Assembly: GCF_014196495.1 (NCBI RefSeq)
Contig: NZ_JACIDT010000004.1
Span: 248,001 to 312,000, forward strand
Origin: Sphingobium jiangsuense
GTDB taxonomy: Bacteria > Pseudomonadota > Alphaproteobacteria > Sphingomonadales > Sphingomonadaceae
Direction of reading: 5' to 3'
DNA: 64,000 bases
Positions 54,706 through 63,484 of the stretch are shown here, in pieces; positions within the stretch are counted from its first letter, which is position 1, and each line of letters starts with the position of its first letter. The position numbers were made by a program, and so were the translations under genes. Below the pieces are notes generated by a model that worked only from the letters and a program-made list of their open reading frames with translations, was not told the origin of the DNA and made no database searches.

Positions 54706-55860
54706 ATGACAAGGAAGCTGCGCGTCGGCATCATCGGCGCGAACTGGAGCCTGAAGGTTCACGGCGCCGCGTGGAAGCGCATCGAGGGCGTCGAGGTCGC
54801 GGCGATCTGCACCGCGCACCGGGAAACGGCGGAGCGGGCCGCGCAGGCCCACGCCATTCCCAGGGCCTATTGGAATCACGAGGAAATGGCGGCCGACCCG
54901 GATATCGACATCATCGACGTCGGCACCCGCCCCGCCTTCCGCTTTCCCATGGTGATGGCGGCGCTGCGCAACGGCAAGCATGTCTATGACGCGCTGCCCT
55001 TCGCGATGGGCCTTGCCGATGCCAAGGCGATGCGCGACGCGCAGCAGGCGGCGGGCGTGGTCGGCGTGGTGGACGCGCAATTCCGCTGGTCGCCCCCGGC
55101 GCAGCAGATGAAGGCGATGATCGACGCGGGCTTCATCGGCAGGCCGCTGGGCTTCAACGTGCAGCTGATGCTGCCGCTGGTCGTGGAAAACGGCCACACC
55201 TACCCCTATTCCGCCTATTCGGAGCATACCGATCCCTATTACTGGCTGGCGGAAAAGAGCAGCGGGGGCAGCGCCTGGCGCAATTTCGCCAGCCATTCGC
55301 TGCTGTTCCTCACCCATCTGATCGGCCCGGTCGCGGAGGCCACCGGCATGCTGACCACCGGCGTGCCGGAATGGCAATTGCCCAACGGCACCACGCTGCG
55401 CCCCGAAACCCACGATCTGGGCAGCGCCACGCTGCGCATGGAAAATGGCGCGATCGGCAGCCTGCAGGCGGGCTGGTGCGTGCCCGATACCGAGGGGTGG
55501 CGAGTCGAGATATGGGGCGACAAGGGGCGGCTGCTGCTGGTCGACAACAGCTTCGGCAATCTGCTTTCCGCCCAGCTCTTCGCCGGGGACGGGCGGCTGC
55601 TCACCTATGGCGCGCGCACCTGCGAGGAGGTGGCGATCGACCCCGCTTTCTACGCGGTGCCAGGCACGATCGGCGGCGAGACGGAACCGCGCCCGTTCGT
55701 CGCGATGGACTGGATGTTCTCCGCCATGGCGCAGGCCATAAGGGACGGCACGGAGGGATCGCCCAGCTTTACAGAGGCCGCAGCCGTGCATCGCGTGGTC
55801 GAGGCGGTGGAGCTGGCGGACCGGGAGCGGCGCTGGGTGCGCATGGCGGAAATGGGCTGA
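54706..55860 (+). CDS. Gfo/Idh/MocA-family protein with altered catalytic motif
   Basis: 384 residues. N-terminal Rossmann fold but with GIIGANWSLKVHG replacing the usual GxGxxG, and a C-terminal alpha/beta domain. The conserved EKP triplet (catalytic Lys) reads DALPF here (HVYDALPFAMG), so normal sugar-dehydrogenase chemistry is doubtful; it could be a non-oxidative or binding homologue. Strong GAGGAGGAG before the ATG. About 100 bases after the amidohydrolase. Confidence 0.83.
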   Translation: MTRKLRVGIIGANWSLKVHGAAWKRIEGVEVAAICTAHRETAERAAQAHAIPRAYWNHEEMAADPDIDIIDVGTRPAFRFPMVMAALRNGKHVYDALPFAMGLADAKAMRDAQQAAGVVGVVDAQFRWSPPAQQMKAMIDAGFIGRPLGFNVQLMLPLVVENGHTYPYSAYSEHTDPYYWLAEKSSGGSAWRNFASHSLLFLTHLIGPVAEATGMLTTGVPEWQLPNGTTLRPETHDLGSATLRMENGAIGSLQAGWCVPDTEGWRVEIWGDKGRLLLVDNSFGNLLSAQLFAGDGRLLTYGARTCEEVAIDPAFYAVPGTIGGETEPRPFVAMDWMFSAMAQAIRDGTEGSPSFTEAAAVHRVVEAVELADRERRWVRMAEMG

Positions 55861-55873
55861 AGTCGGGCCGAGG

Positions 55874-55891
55874 CCCCAGCCGCGGCTGGGG
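55874..55891. terminator. 18-bp perfect palindrome between convergent genes
   Basis: CCCCAGCCGCGGCTGGGG, located 13 bases after the Gfo/Idh stop and abutting the hydrolase stop region. Likely a bidirectional terminator without T tracts; it also resembles the core of the REP palindromes at 18200. Confidence 0.5.
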
Positions 55892-55892
55892 T

Positions 55893-56888
55893 TCAGCCGG
55901 CGGCGGCAGCGGCGAGCATGCGCGACCAGCCATGCAGCTTTTCCCACAATATCGCCCGCGTCGAGGCGAAATTGTGCATATGCGCCATGGTCGGCGCGAT
56001 GAAGATGGTGACGTCGCGCGAGGCGGAATAGGCGGCGGCCTCCCGGTGCGGATGGGGACAGGTGTCCCGTTCCCCGTTCGCGACCAGCACCGGCACGGCC
56101 ACCCGCGCGGCGTCCTCGGCAAAGGCGCCGGGCAGCATCATGCGCACCGCGCAATGGGGAATGGTGAGGCTGCCGAAATCCGGGGCCGTCTCGCGGATCG
56201 GATAGCCGCCCTTCATGTCCTCATGCAATATGTCGGCGGGCACATCCTCCCAATGGAAGGCGTAGAGATAATCGACGCCCTCATGGTCGGTCTGCTCATG
56301 GCTGGTGACGCGCCCTTCCGCCACGGGCAGGAAACGCCGCTTGCCCTTTTCCAGCGCCGCCTCGTCCCGCTGCGGCAGCACGGTGTGGATCGCGCTGACG
56401 CCGCAGGGGGCGATGGCGTCGAACGGGGCGAAGCGCCCCTGCGTCAGGATCGTGACGCCGCCGCCCATGGACTGGCCCATGCCGACCTTGAACAGCGGCC
56501 CCGTGGCGGGGAAGCGCTTGTCCGCCTCGCCCCGTTCCAGCAGGCGCGCGACCTGCCGCACGCAGCTGTCATGCGTGGCGGCGAGGGTCTGGAAATCGAT
56601 TTTCGACAGATCGGGGATCGTGCTGTCCCCCACGCCGACATGATCGATGGCGACATGGATGATCCCGCGCTCCGCATGCCAGCGCGCCTCGCCATAGCCG
56701 TCATGCGCGTCGAAGCGCAGGTCGAAATAGCGCCGGGAATAGCCGCCGCCGGGCGCCGCGAAGATCGCCACCGGGCGGGGCGGCATCAGCGCCGGGTCGG
56801 GCAGGCAGAGCGTCACCGCCATTTCCAGCGGCGCGCCGAGCACGGGCGCCGCCTCACGGACGTCGATCCGCTTTTCGAGTATCAGCAT
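55893..56888 (-). CDS. Alpha/beta hydrolase
   Basis: 331 residues. Nucleophile elbow GQSMGG with Ser130, later VLVANGERDTCPHP (acid region) and catalytic His in APTMAHMHNF. APGGGYSRRYFD near residue 45 supplies the oxyanion region. Esterase or lactonase activity is likely. Start at MLILEKRIDV after TGGAGAAGG; the longer frame to 56981 would run through regulon site 8. Divergent from the thiolase. Confidence 0.8.
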   Translation of the reverse strand: MLILEKRIDVREAAPVLGAPLEMAVTLCLPDPALMPPRPVAIFAAPGGGYSRRYFDLRFDAHDGYGEARWHAERGIIHVAIDHVGVGDSTIPDLSKIDFQTLAATHDSCVRQVARLLERGEADKRFPATGPLFKVGMGQSMGGGVTILTQGRFAPFDAIAPCGVSAIHTVLPQRDEAALEKGKRRFLPVAEGRVTSHEQTDHEGVDYLYAFHWEDVPADILHEDMKGGYPIRETAPDFGSLTIPHCAVRMMLPGAFAEDAARVAVPVLVANGERDTCPHPHREAAAYSASRDVTIFIAPTMAHMHNFASTRAILWEKLHGWSRMLAAAAAG

Positions 56889-56969
56889 CGCCTTCTCCAC
56901 TCTCGTGATGGGCGGGAAGATAGGCGCGCCGCCGGGCGGAGGCATCGGGAAAATGGCCGCCGCCCATTC

Positions 56970-56985
56970 CATCAGAACCATGATG
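56970..56985. promoter_or_regulatory. Perfect CATCA-N6-TGATG dyad (regulon site 8)
   Basis: CATCAGAACCATGATG, perfect 5-6-5. It lies exactly midway between the divergent starts at 56888 and 57068 (81 and 82 bases). A -10-like TATCTT (56922-56917, minus) faces the hydrolase gene and TATAGC (57022-57027) faces the thiolase gene. Confidence 0.75.
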
Positions 56986-57067
56986 TTCCCCTCGCCCGTT
57001 CCCCTCGGACGCCGCTTTCCCTATAGCGGCCCGATCGTCCATCTGGAGCAAATGGGGCATCTGGTTC

Positions 57068-58261
57068 ATGCGTACAGCCTATATCGTCTCGCCGGTCCGC
57101 ACCGCCGTCGGCAAATATCTGGGCGCGCTGTCCGACATTCCGGCCGAGCGCCTCGCCGAGACGGTGATCCGCGCGGTGGTGGAGCGCAGCGGCGTCGACC
57201 CGGCCGCGATCGACGATGTGATCTTCGCCCAGAGCTACGCCAATGGCGAGGCGCCCAGCATCGGCCGCTGGGCCGCGCTGGCGGCCGACCTGCCGCTGGA
57301 GGTGCCGGGGATGCAGCTCGACCGCCGCTGCGCCGGGGGGCTGACCGCCGTGGCGACGGCGGCGGCGATGGTGCGCGGCGGCATGGCCGAGGTCGTGCTG
57401 GCGGGCGGCGCGGAGAGCATGAGCAATGTCGAATATTACACTACCGGCATGCGCAAGGGCATGCGGGCGGGCTCCGCGACGCTGTATGACCGCCTCGACC
57501 GCCAGCGGGAGCGATCGCAGCCGGTCGAGCGCTTCGGGGCCATTTCCGGCATGATCGAGACGGCGGAAAATGTCGCGCGCGACTACGGCATCGGACGGGA
57601 GGAGGCGGATGCCTATGCGGCCCGCAGCCACCAGCGCGCCGCCGCCGCATGGGACGCGGGCAGATTCGCGGACGAGCTGGTTCCCGTCACGGTCAGGACG
57701 CGCAAGGGCGAGGTCGTGGTCGACCGGGACGAGGGCATCCGCGCCGACGCCACCGCCCAGACCATGGCGGCGCTGCGCCCGATCCTGAAGGACGGCGTGG
57801 TGACGGCGGGCAATGCGAGCCAGCAGAACGACGCCGCCGCCGCCTGCCTCGTCGTGTCAGAGGAGGCGCTGAAGCATCTGGGGCTGACGCCGATGGCACG
57901 GTTCGCGGGCTATGCGGTCGCCGGATGCCACCCCGCGCTGATGGGCATCGGCCCTGTCCCTGCGGTCGAGAAGCTGTTCCGCCAGACCGGCCTCGGCTGG
58001 GGCGACATCGATCTGGTCGAGCTCAACGAAGCCTTCGCCGCGCAGGTGCTGGGCGTGCTCAAGGGGTGGGAGTGGAACGACCCCGACCGGCTCAACGTCA
58101 ATGGCGGCGGCATCTCGCTCGGCCATCCGATCGCGGCGACGGGCGCGCGCATCCTCGCCTCGATGCTGCACGAAATGCGGCGGCGCGGCGCGCGCTACGG
58201 CCTCGAAACCATGTGCGTGGGCGGCGGACAGGGCGCGGCGGCGATCTTCGAACGCGCCTGA
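57068..58261 (+). CDS. Thiolase (acetyl-CoA acyltransferase)
   Basis: 397 residues, full-length thiolase. Acyl-accepting Cys88 in LDRRCAGGL, VELNEAFAAQ, GGGISLGHPIAATGAR with the catalytic His, and CVGGGQGAA with the second Cys. Cleaves 3-ketoacyl-CoA to acetyl-CoA (or propionyl-CoA) and the shortened acyl-CoA. The only thiolase in the window, so it probably serves several of the beta-oxidation modules. Followed by an NTF2-like gene. Confidence 0.94.
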   Translation: MRTAYIVSPVRTAVGKYLGALSDIPAERLAETVIRAVVERSGVDPAAIDDVIFAQSYANGEAPSIGRWAALAADLPLEVPGMQLDRRCAGGLTAVATAAAMVRGGMAEVVLAGGAESMSNVEYYTTGMRKGMRAGSATLYDRLDRQRERSQPVERFGAISGMIETAENVARDYGIGREEADAYAARSHQRAAAAWDAGRFADELVPVTVRTRKGEVVVDRDEGIRADATAQTMAALRPILKDGVVTAGNASQQNDAAAACLVVSEEALKHLGLTPMARFAGYAVAGCHPALMGIGPVPAVEKLFRQTGLGWGDIDLVELNEAFAAQVLGVLKGWEWNDPDRLNVNGGGISLGHPIAATGARILASMLHEMRRRGARYGLETMCVGGGQGAAAIFERA

Positions 58262-58281
58262 TCGGGCGGGAGGATATGGCG

Positions 58282-58728
58282 ATGAATGAAGCGGAGCGAT
58301 TACTGGCGCGGATGTTCGGCTGGTCCGCGGCAGGCGCGGACGGCCGGGACATCTTCGTTGATCGCGGGGGCGGCGGCGGAGAAGGATTTTTCCACCCCGA
58401 TGTCGTGCACAGCCTGTTCGGGCCATCGGGAACCAAGGAGTTGCTGGTCGGGCGGGATGCGTTTTTCGCCTTTGTCGGCCGCTGCGCGGAGGCGCTGTCC
58501 GAACGGCGCGACGAGGTGCTGACGATCACCGGCATCGACGGCCAATGCGCCTTCGTCCACGCCCGCGCCTATCGGCGCAGCCGCGCGAACGGGGAGGAAA
58601 TCGCCTATGAATGGGCGATGCTCTACCGGGTCGAGGACGGCCTCATCACCTATGGCGCGGATATGCTGGATGCGCGGGCGCAGGCCTTTTGGGGCCGGGT
58701 GCTGACCCCCGCCGCAGGGGCGGCCTGA
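58282..58728 (+). CDS. NTF2-like (SnoaL-type) protein
   Basis: 148 residues with the cone-shaped NTF2 pattern: N-terminal helix (MNEAERLLARMFGW), HPDVVHSLF, then strands ITGIDGQCAFVHARAYRRS and EWAMLYRVEDGLITYG. Such proteins include ketosteroid isomerases and small dehydratases, though catalytic residues cannot be assigned by eye. ATG at 58282 has GGGAGG eight bases upstream; 58276 is the alternative. Co-transcribed with the thiolase (20-base gap). Confidence 0.7.
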   Translation: MNEAERLLARMFGWSAAGADGRDIFVDRGGGGGEGFFHPDVVHSLFGPSGTKELLVGRDAFFAFVGRCAEALSERRDEVLTITGIDGQCAFVHARAYRRSRANGEEIAYEWAMLYRVEDGLITYGADMLDARAQAFWGRVLTPAAGAA

Positions 58729-58755
58729 CCGGCCCTGTCAGCCAAGCCGGGGCCG

Positions 58756-59523
58756 TCAGCCGGGGTGCGTGCCCCCGCCCGCCACCTCTATCCCGCGCCC
58801 GGTGATCATCGCCGCTTCGTCGCTGGACAGGAACAGCACCGTCGCCGCGACCTCGGCGGGCTGCACCGCGCGGGGGATCATCTGATGCTCGCTGGCGATC
58901 TCCGCCTGCTGCTCCGGCGTCAGCATCTGCGCGACCAGCGGCGTCGCGGTCAGGCCGGGCAGCACGCTGTTCACCCGGATATTGTCCCGCGCATGGGCGC
59001 AGCTCGCATAATGGGACAGGTGGATGACCCCGGCCTTGGCCGCCGAATAGGAAGGCGCCGCCGCCGGGGTGAAGATGCGGCCGGACATGGACGCGGTGTT
59101 GACGATGGTGCCGCCGCCATTGGCCTTCATCACCGGTATTTCATGCTTCATCGCCAGAAAGCAGCTGGTCAGCGAAAGCGCCATCGTCCAGTTCCATTCG
59201 TCGAGGCTGAGGCCCTCCAGACTGCCCGGCTTCGACCCGCCGACATTGTTGAACGCATGGCGCACCGGCCCGTGCGCGGCGCAAGCCTCCGCCACCATCG
59301 CCCGCACCGACGCCTCGTCGGTCGCGTCGGTGCGGACGAAACGGGCGGTCCCGCCCTTCGCAAGGATGGCGTCGCACACCGCCTGCCCCTTGTCGGGGTC
59401 CAGCTCCGCCAGCGTGACCAGCCCGCCCTCTTCGGCGAAGGCATGGGCGGCCGCCTCGCCGATGCCGGACCCGCCCCCCGTCACGATGATCGAGCGCCCC
59501 TCGAACCGCTGCCTCTGCGTCAT
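58756..59523 (-). CDS. SDR family oxidoreductase
   Basis: 255 residues, classical: TGGGSGIG at 15-22, NNVGG at 92-96, Tyr159/Lys163 in YSAAK, C-terminal EVAGGGTHPG. NAD-dependent alcohol/ketone oxidoreductase. One base separates it from the SnoaL-like gene, so it is the last gene of the operon 62045-58756. Confidence 0.88.
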   Translation of the reverse strand: MTQRQRFEGRSIIVTGGGSGIGEAAAHAFAEEGGLVTLAELDPDKGQAVCDAILAKGGTARFVRTDATDEASVRAMVAEACAAHGPVRHAFNNVGGSKPGSLEGLSLDEWNWTMALSLTSCFLAMKHEIPVMKANGGGTIVNTASMSGRIFTPAAAPSYSAAKAGVIHLSHYASCAHARDNIRVNSVLPGLTATPLVAQMLTPEQQAEIASEHQMIPRAVQPAEVAATVLFLSSDEAAMITGRGIEVAGGGTHPG

Positions 59524-59524
59524 C

Positions 59525-60088
59525 TCATCCTCCTATGGGCTGCCGGGTCAGGCGGGCGAGGCTGTCCTCGCCTTCCTCCGCCCAGAACGCGGTCCAGCTG
59601 TCGAAATCCTGCGGCAGATCGGGCGGGGTCGCATGGGCCGCCCAGCCGGTGAAGGGGGCGGCGGGCCGCTCTTCCCAATCGGCGGCATACCAGTGCTTTT
59701 CCCGCCGCCGGACGAAATACCATTCGCCCTCGCGCCGCTCATAGCTGTCGAAATAGGCGATCGCCATGACGATCCATTTGCCGCCATCCTCATGCTCGGC
59801 GCGGCAGTAAACGACGCCATGGGCATGGTCGGCATCGTCGAATTCGATGCGATGGCCGCAAATCTGGTGGATGGAGCGATAGAAGGTCCGCACCGCCGGT
59901 TCGATGATCGAGCGCAGCACGGCCCGCCCGGTGCCGTGGCGGCCGCACTGGACATCGGGCACGAACAGGCCGACCCAGGCGTCCATGTCCCGCCCGTCCA
60001 CCGCCAGCGCATAGCGGATCGGCAATTGCTGGATCGCCGCGAGCGATTCCAGCCGGTCGATCCGCGCGGCGAGGTCGGCGCCGCTCAT
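59525..60088 (-). CDS. SnoaL/NTF2-like protein
   Basis: 187 residues, SnoaL-4-like: N-terminal helix ARIDRLESLAAIQQLPIRYA, then AVDGRDMDAWVGLFVPDVQC, typical of dehydratase/hydroxylase-component-like proteins, followed by strands with DSYERREGEWYFVRRRE. May be a dehydratase or isomerase for a ring intermediate. ATG overlaps the stop of the OYE gene (ATGA). Confidence 0.8.
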   Translation of the reverse strand: MSGADLAARIDRLESLAAIQQLPIRYALAVDGRDMDAWVGLFVPDVQCGRHGTGRAVLRSIIEPAVRTFYRSIHQICGHRIEFDDADHAHGVVYCRAEHEDGGKWIVMAIAYFDSYERREGEWYFVRRREKHWYAADWEERPAAPFTGWAAHATPPDLPQDFDSWTAFWAEEGEDSLARLTRQPIGG

Positions 60089-61245
60089 GCCAGCCGTTCC
60101 AGATTGGCGGGGTCGAAGGGCAGGAAGGGCTCGTCCCGCATCGCCTTGGTGAACCAGTCGGGGTCGTTGAGGATCGCCCGGCCCACCGCGACCAGATCGA
60201 ACTCGCCGCGCTCGAACCGCTCGACCAGCAGCGGCAGGTTGTTCACCGACTGCTGGCTGGCGTCGATATGCCTCGCGCTGCCCCGCGCCTTGTCCAGCGC
60301 GACGCCGCCGACCGTCATCGACGCCTTGCCGGTCAGCTTCTTCGCCCAGCCCGCCAGATTGAGCGGCGAGCCCTCGAAGATCGGCGTGTCGAAATAGCGC
60401 TGGCTGGCGTCGAACAGGTCGACGCCCGCATCAGCGAGCGGCCCCAGCAGCGCCCCCAGCGCATCGGGTGTGTCGGCCAGCATCGCGCGATAATCCTGCA
60501 TCTTGAATTGCGAGAAGCGCAGCACGATGGGCAGGTCCTCGCCGATCTCCGCGCGGATCGCCTTGACCACCGCGACGCCGAACGCCGCGCGCCGCGCCGC
60601 GTCGCCGCCCCACAGGTCGTCGCGCCGGTTGGTATAGTCCCAGAGGAAGGCGTCGATCAGATAGCCGTGCGCGCCGTGGATGGCGATGCCGTCCACCCCC
60701 AGCGCCACCGCATTGCGCGCGGCGAGGGCATAGGCGGCGATCACGTCCGCGATCTCGCTGTCGGTCATCGCCGGCACCGGGGACAGGCTTTCGTCGCGCC
60801 CCTCCGGGCGGAAGGAGATGGTGCCGTCCGGCGGCCCCCATATGCCGGACGGGCGCATCGGCTTGCCGGTGCCGGTCCCGGCATATTCGACATTCCACAT
60901 CGGCCCCTGATGCCAGAGCTGCGGCAGAATGCGCCCCCCGGCGGCATGCACCGCGTCGACCACCTGCCGCCAGCCGGACAGCACCTCCACGCCGTCGATG
61001 CGGGGAATATCGGGATGGTCGGCGGCGGCATAATGGGGCAGCGCCACGCCCTCGGTCAGGATCGCGCCGAGGCCGGTCGCCGCGCGCCGCGCATAATAGC
61101 TCGCCACCTCCGCCGTCGGCACGCCGAGCGGCGAGCGGTAGCGCGTCATCGGCGCCATCAGCACGCGGTTGGGCAGGGTGAGGCCGCGCAGGGTGAAGGG
61201 CTGCAACAGGGGGTCGATGATGCTCATATCAGATGCCCAGGTCAT
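60085..61245 (-). CDS. Old-yellow-enzyme family NADH:flavin oxidoreductase
   Basis: 386 residues, single FMN-binding TIM barrel. LPNRVLMAPMTRYRS near the FMN site, QLWHQG, GVDGIAIHGAHGYLIDAFL, YTNRRDDLWGG, and DLVAVGRAILNDPDW. No C-terminal FeS/flavodoxin-like domains, so it is the short OYE type and not a dienoyl-CoA reductase. Reduces activated C=C bonds (enones, ring double bonds). ATG at 61245 overlaps the crotonase stop by four bases; MSIIDPLLQ at 61227 is an alternative. Confidence 0.9.
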   Translation of the reverse strand: MTWASDMSIIDPLLQPFTLRGLTLPNRVLMAPMTRYRSPLGVPTAEVASYYARRAATGLGAILTEGVALPHYAAADHPDIPRIDGVEVLSGWRQVVDAVHAAGGRILPQLWHQGPMWNVEYAGTGTGKPMRPSGIWGPPDGTISFRPEGRDESLSPVPAMTDSEIADVIAAYALAARNAVALGVDGIAIHGAHGYLIDAFLWDYTNRRDDLWGGDAARRAAFGVAVVKAIRAEIGEDLPIVLRFSQFKMQDYRAMLADTPDALGALLGPLADAGVDLFDASQRYFDTPIFEGSPLNLAGWAKKLTGKASMTVGGVALDKARGSARHIDASQQSVNNLPLLVERFERGEFDLVAVGRAILNDPDWFTKAMRDEPFLPFDPANLERLA

Positions 61246-62045
61246 TGGCCGGTGAAGGAGGGACGGCGCTTCTCGACGAAGGCGGCGCGCTTCTCGGCGG
61301 TGTCCGCCGTGGACTGGCTCATGAAGATGGCGCGGTTCTCCATCTCGATCGCCGCCTCCAGGCTGGGCGCGGCGGCGTTGAGCCACATCGAGCTTTTCGT
61401 GACCGCGATGCCGATCGGGCTGTTGACCATCACCGCGTCGGCGAGCTTCAGCGCCTCGTCCATCAGTTGCCCGTCCTCGACGCAGCGCAGGACGAGGCCG
61501 ATCCGCTCCGCCTCCTCCGCCATCACCTGCCGCCCGGTCAGCATCAGCTCGGCCGCGCGCTGCATGCCGACGAGGCGCGGCAGCATGTAGGAAAAGCCCA
61601 GCTCATGCCCGGTCCCGGCATTGTGGAAGGCGTTGACGAACCTGGCCGAGCGCGCCGCCAGCGTCATGTCCGCCGCGATCGCGAGGGCATAGCCCGCCCC
61701 CGCGGCCACGCCGTTCATCGCGCAGACGACCGGCTGCGGCAGCGCGCGCATCAGCACCGGGATCTGCCCCAGCCTGTCCATCACCCGCCGCTGATATTGC
61801 GCCTTGCCGAGGCCCTCGGCCACCCATTCGGGCTGGCCCGCCGCGCGGATGTCATGCCCCGCGCAGAAGGCGCGCCCGGCGCCGGTCAGCAGGACGACGC
61901 GCACGTCATGGTCGTATCGCACCGCCTCCAGATGATCGATCAGCTCCGCATACATGGAAAATGTCAGGGAATTGAGCGCATCGGGCCGGTTGAGCGTCAG
62001 GCGGCAGACGCCTTCCGCCGGGGTGTCGCGCAAAATATCGCCCAT
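61242..62045 (-). CDS. Crotonase (enoyl-CoA hydratase/isomerase) family protein
   Basis: 267 residues. LTGAGRAFCAGHDIRAA and CAMNGVAAGAGYALAI loops; catalytic Glu positions are not conserved (GAGYAL, NAFHNAG). Similar to the crotonase at 45748. First gene of a four-gene operon crotonase-OYE-SnoaL-SDR that could reduce and hydrate a ring. Start at MGDILRDTPAEG (62045); the frame extends to 62102. Confidence 0.87.
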   Translation of the reverse strand: MGDILRDTPAEGVCRLTLNRPDALNSLTFSMYAELIDHLEAVRYDHDVRVVLLTGAGRAFCAGHDIRAAGQPEWVAEGLGKAQYQRRVMDRLGQIPVLMRALPQPVVCAMNGVAAGAGYALAIAADMTLAARSARFVNAFHNAGTGHELGFSYMLPRLVGMQRAAELMLTGRQVMAEEAERIGLVLRCVEDGQLMDEALKLADAVMVNSPIGIAVTKSSMWLNAAAPSLEAAIEMENRAIFMSQSTADTAEKRAAFVEKRRPSFTGQ

Positions 62046-62145
62046 GGGCCTTTCATCCTTCCCTTGTCCTCTGCCATATGGCTCTGGACCATTATGCCGC
62101 AAAAGGCGAGCGGCCGCCCACGCGGCGACGCCGCCCGGCGCGGCA

Positions 62146-62161
62146 TATCACAGGTATGAAG
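62146..62161. promoter_or_regulatory. Degenerate regulon dyad (TATCA-N6-TGAAG)
   Basis: TATCACAGGTATGAAG differs at only three of 16 bases from site 7 (52076), but two changes spoil the arms. It lies between the divergent crotonase operon and CoA-transferase gene, 73 bases from the latter, within the gene-free gap 62046-62234. Confidence 0.35.
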
Positions 62162-62234
62162 AAACATGCCCCGCCCCTTGCCTTCGCCGGGACGGGACGC
62201 GAGGACGAAGGGATGATCGTCGACAAGGTGGACC

Positions 62235-63464
62235 ATGGCCCGATTGCCTCTTGAAACTATACGCGTGCTGGACCTGACAAGGGTACTGGCGGGGCCGTTC
62301 GGGTCGCAGATACTGGCGGACATGGGCGCGGACGTGATCAAGATAGAGCGCCCGGTGGTGGGCGACGACGCCCGAATCTTCGGCGAGCCCTATCTGCGCG
62401 ACGGGGAAGGCAGGCCGACGCGCGAAAACGCCTTCTACCTGTCGGTCAACCGCAACAAGCGGTCGGTCGCGCTCAACATCGCGAGCACCGGGGGGCAGGC
62501 GCTGATCCGCGAGCTGGTGAAGTCCTGCGACGTGGTGATGGAGAATTACAAGGTCGGCGACCTCAAGCGCTACGGCCTCGACTATGAAAGCCTGAAGGCG
62601 GTCAACCCGCGCATCGTCTATTGCTCCGTCACCGGCTACGGCCAGACCGGGCCGCTTGCGGGCAAGCCGGGATATGACGCGGTGTTCCAGGGCGAATGCG
62701 GGCTGATGAGCGTGACCGGCGTGCCGGACGGCAAGCCCGGCGCCGGGCCGATGAAGGTCGGTCCCAGCATCATCGACCTGTTCACCGGCCTCAACGTCGC
62801 CAACGCCATCCTCGCCGCGCTCTATCATCGCGACGCCAATGGCGGCGAGGGGCAGTATATCGACATCGCGCTGCTGGATTGCGGCGTGTCGGCGCTGTCC
62901 CATTATGCGCAGATCTATCTGACGTCGGGCGAGGTCCCGGTGCGGCGCGGCACGCAGGGCAATGGCGGCATGCCGACCAGCATGTTCCCGTGCAGCGACG
63001 GCGCGATCATGATCACCTCCGGCAACGACAAGCAATATGTGGCGCTGTGCGACGCGGTGGGCCATCCCGAACTGGCGACCCACCCGCGCTTCCACACCAA
63101 TGTGCTGCGCGTGCAGCACCGGGACGAGATCACCGAGGTGTTCAACGCGATCTTCGCGACCAACACGGTCGATTACTGGCTGGAGAAGCTGGGCGCGGCG
63201 GGCATACCCAGCGGGCCGATCAACGATCTGGCGCAGGTGTTCGCCTATCCGCAGGCGGTGCATCGCGGCCTGCGCGCCCGCGCGCCCCATCCACTCAAGC
63301 CCGATCTCGACGTGATCCGCAGCCCGCTCAATTTCTCGGCCACGCCGATCACCGATTATCGCGCGCCGCCGATGCTGGGCGAACATACCGCCGAGGTGCT
63401 GGGCGAGGTGCTGAACCTCGATGAGGAAGCGCTGGCCCGGTTGCGGGAGCAGGGCGTTATCTGA
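62235..63464 (+). CDS. CaiB/BaiF-type class III CoA-transferase
   Basis: 409 residues. VLDLTRVLAGPFGSQILADM and GADVIKIERP at the start, ENYKVGDL, VTGYGQTGP, and the catalytic Asp181 in VGPSIIDLFTG. Moves CoA between acyl groups without ATP, giving an alternative to the two ligases for activating the substrate. Divergent from the crotonase-OYE operon, convergent with the partial sulfotransferase gene. Confidence 0.93.
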   Translation: MARLPLETIRVLDLTRVLAGPFGSQILADMGADVIKIERPVVGDDARIFGEPYLRDGEGRPTRENAFYLSVNRNKRSVALNIASTGGQALIRELVKSCDVVMENYKVGDLKRYGLDYESLKAVNPRIVYCSVTGYGQTGPLAGKPGYDAVFQGECGLMSVTGVPDGKPGAGPMKVGPSIIDLFTGLNVANAILAALYHRDANGGEGQYIDIALLDCGVSALSHYAQIYLTSGEVPVRRGTQGNGGMPTSMFPCSDGAIMITSGNDKQYVALCDAVGHPELATHPRFHTNVLRVQHRDEITEVFNAIFATNTVDYWLEKLGAAGIPSGPINDLAQVFAYPQAVHRGLRARAPHPLKPDLDVIRSPLNFSATPITDYRAPPMLGEHTAEVLGEVLNLDEEALARLREQGVI

Positions 63465-63484
63465 CGCCCCGGCCCCGCCGCCGC

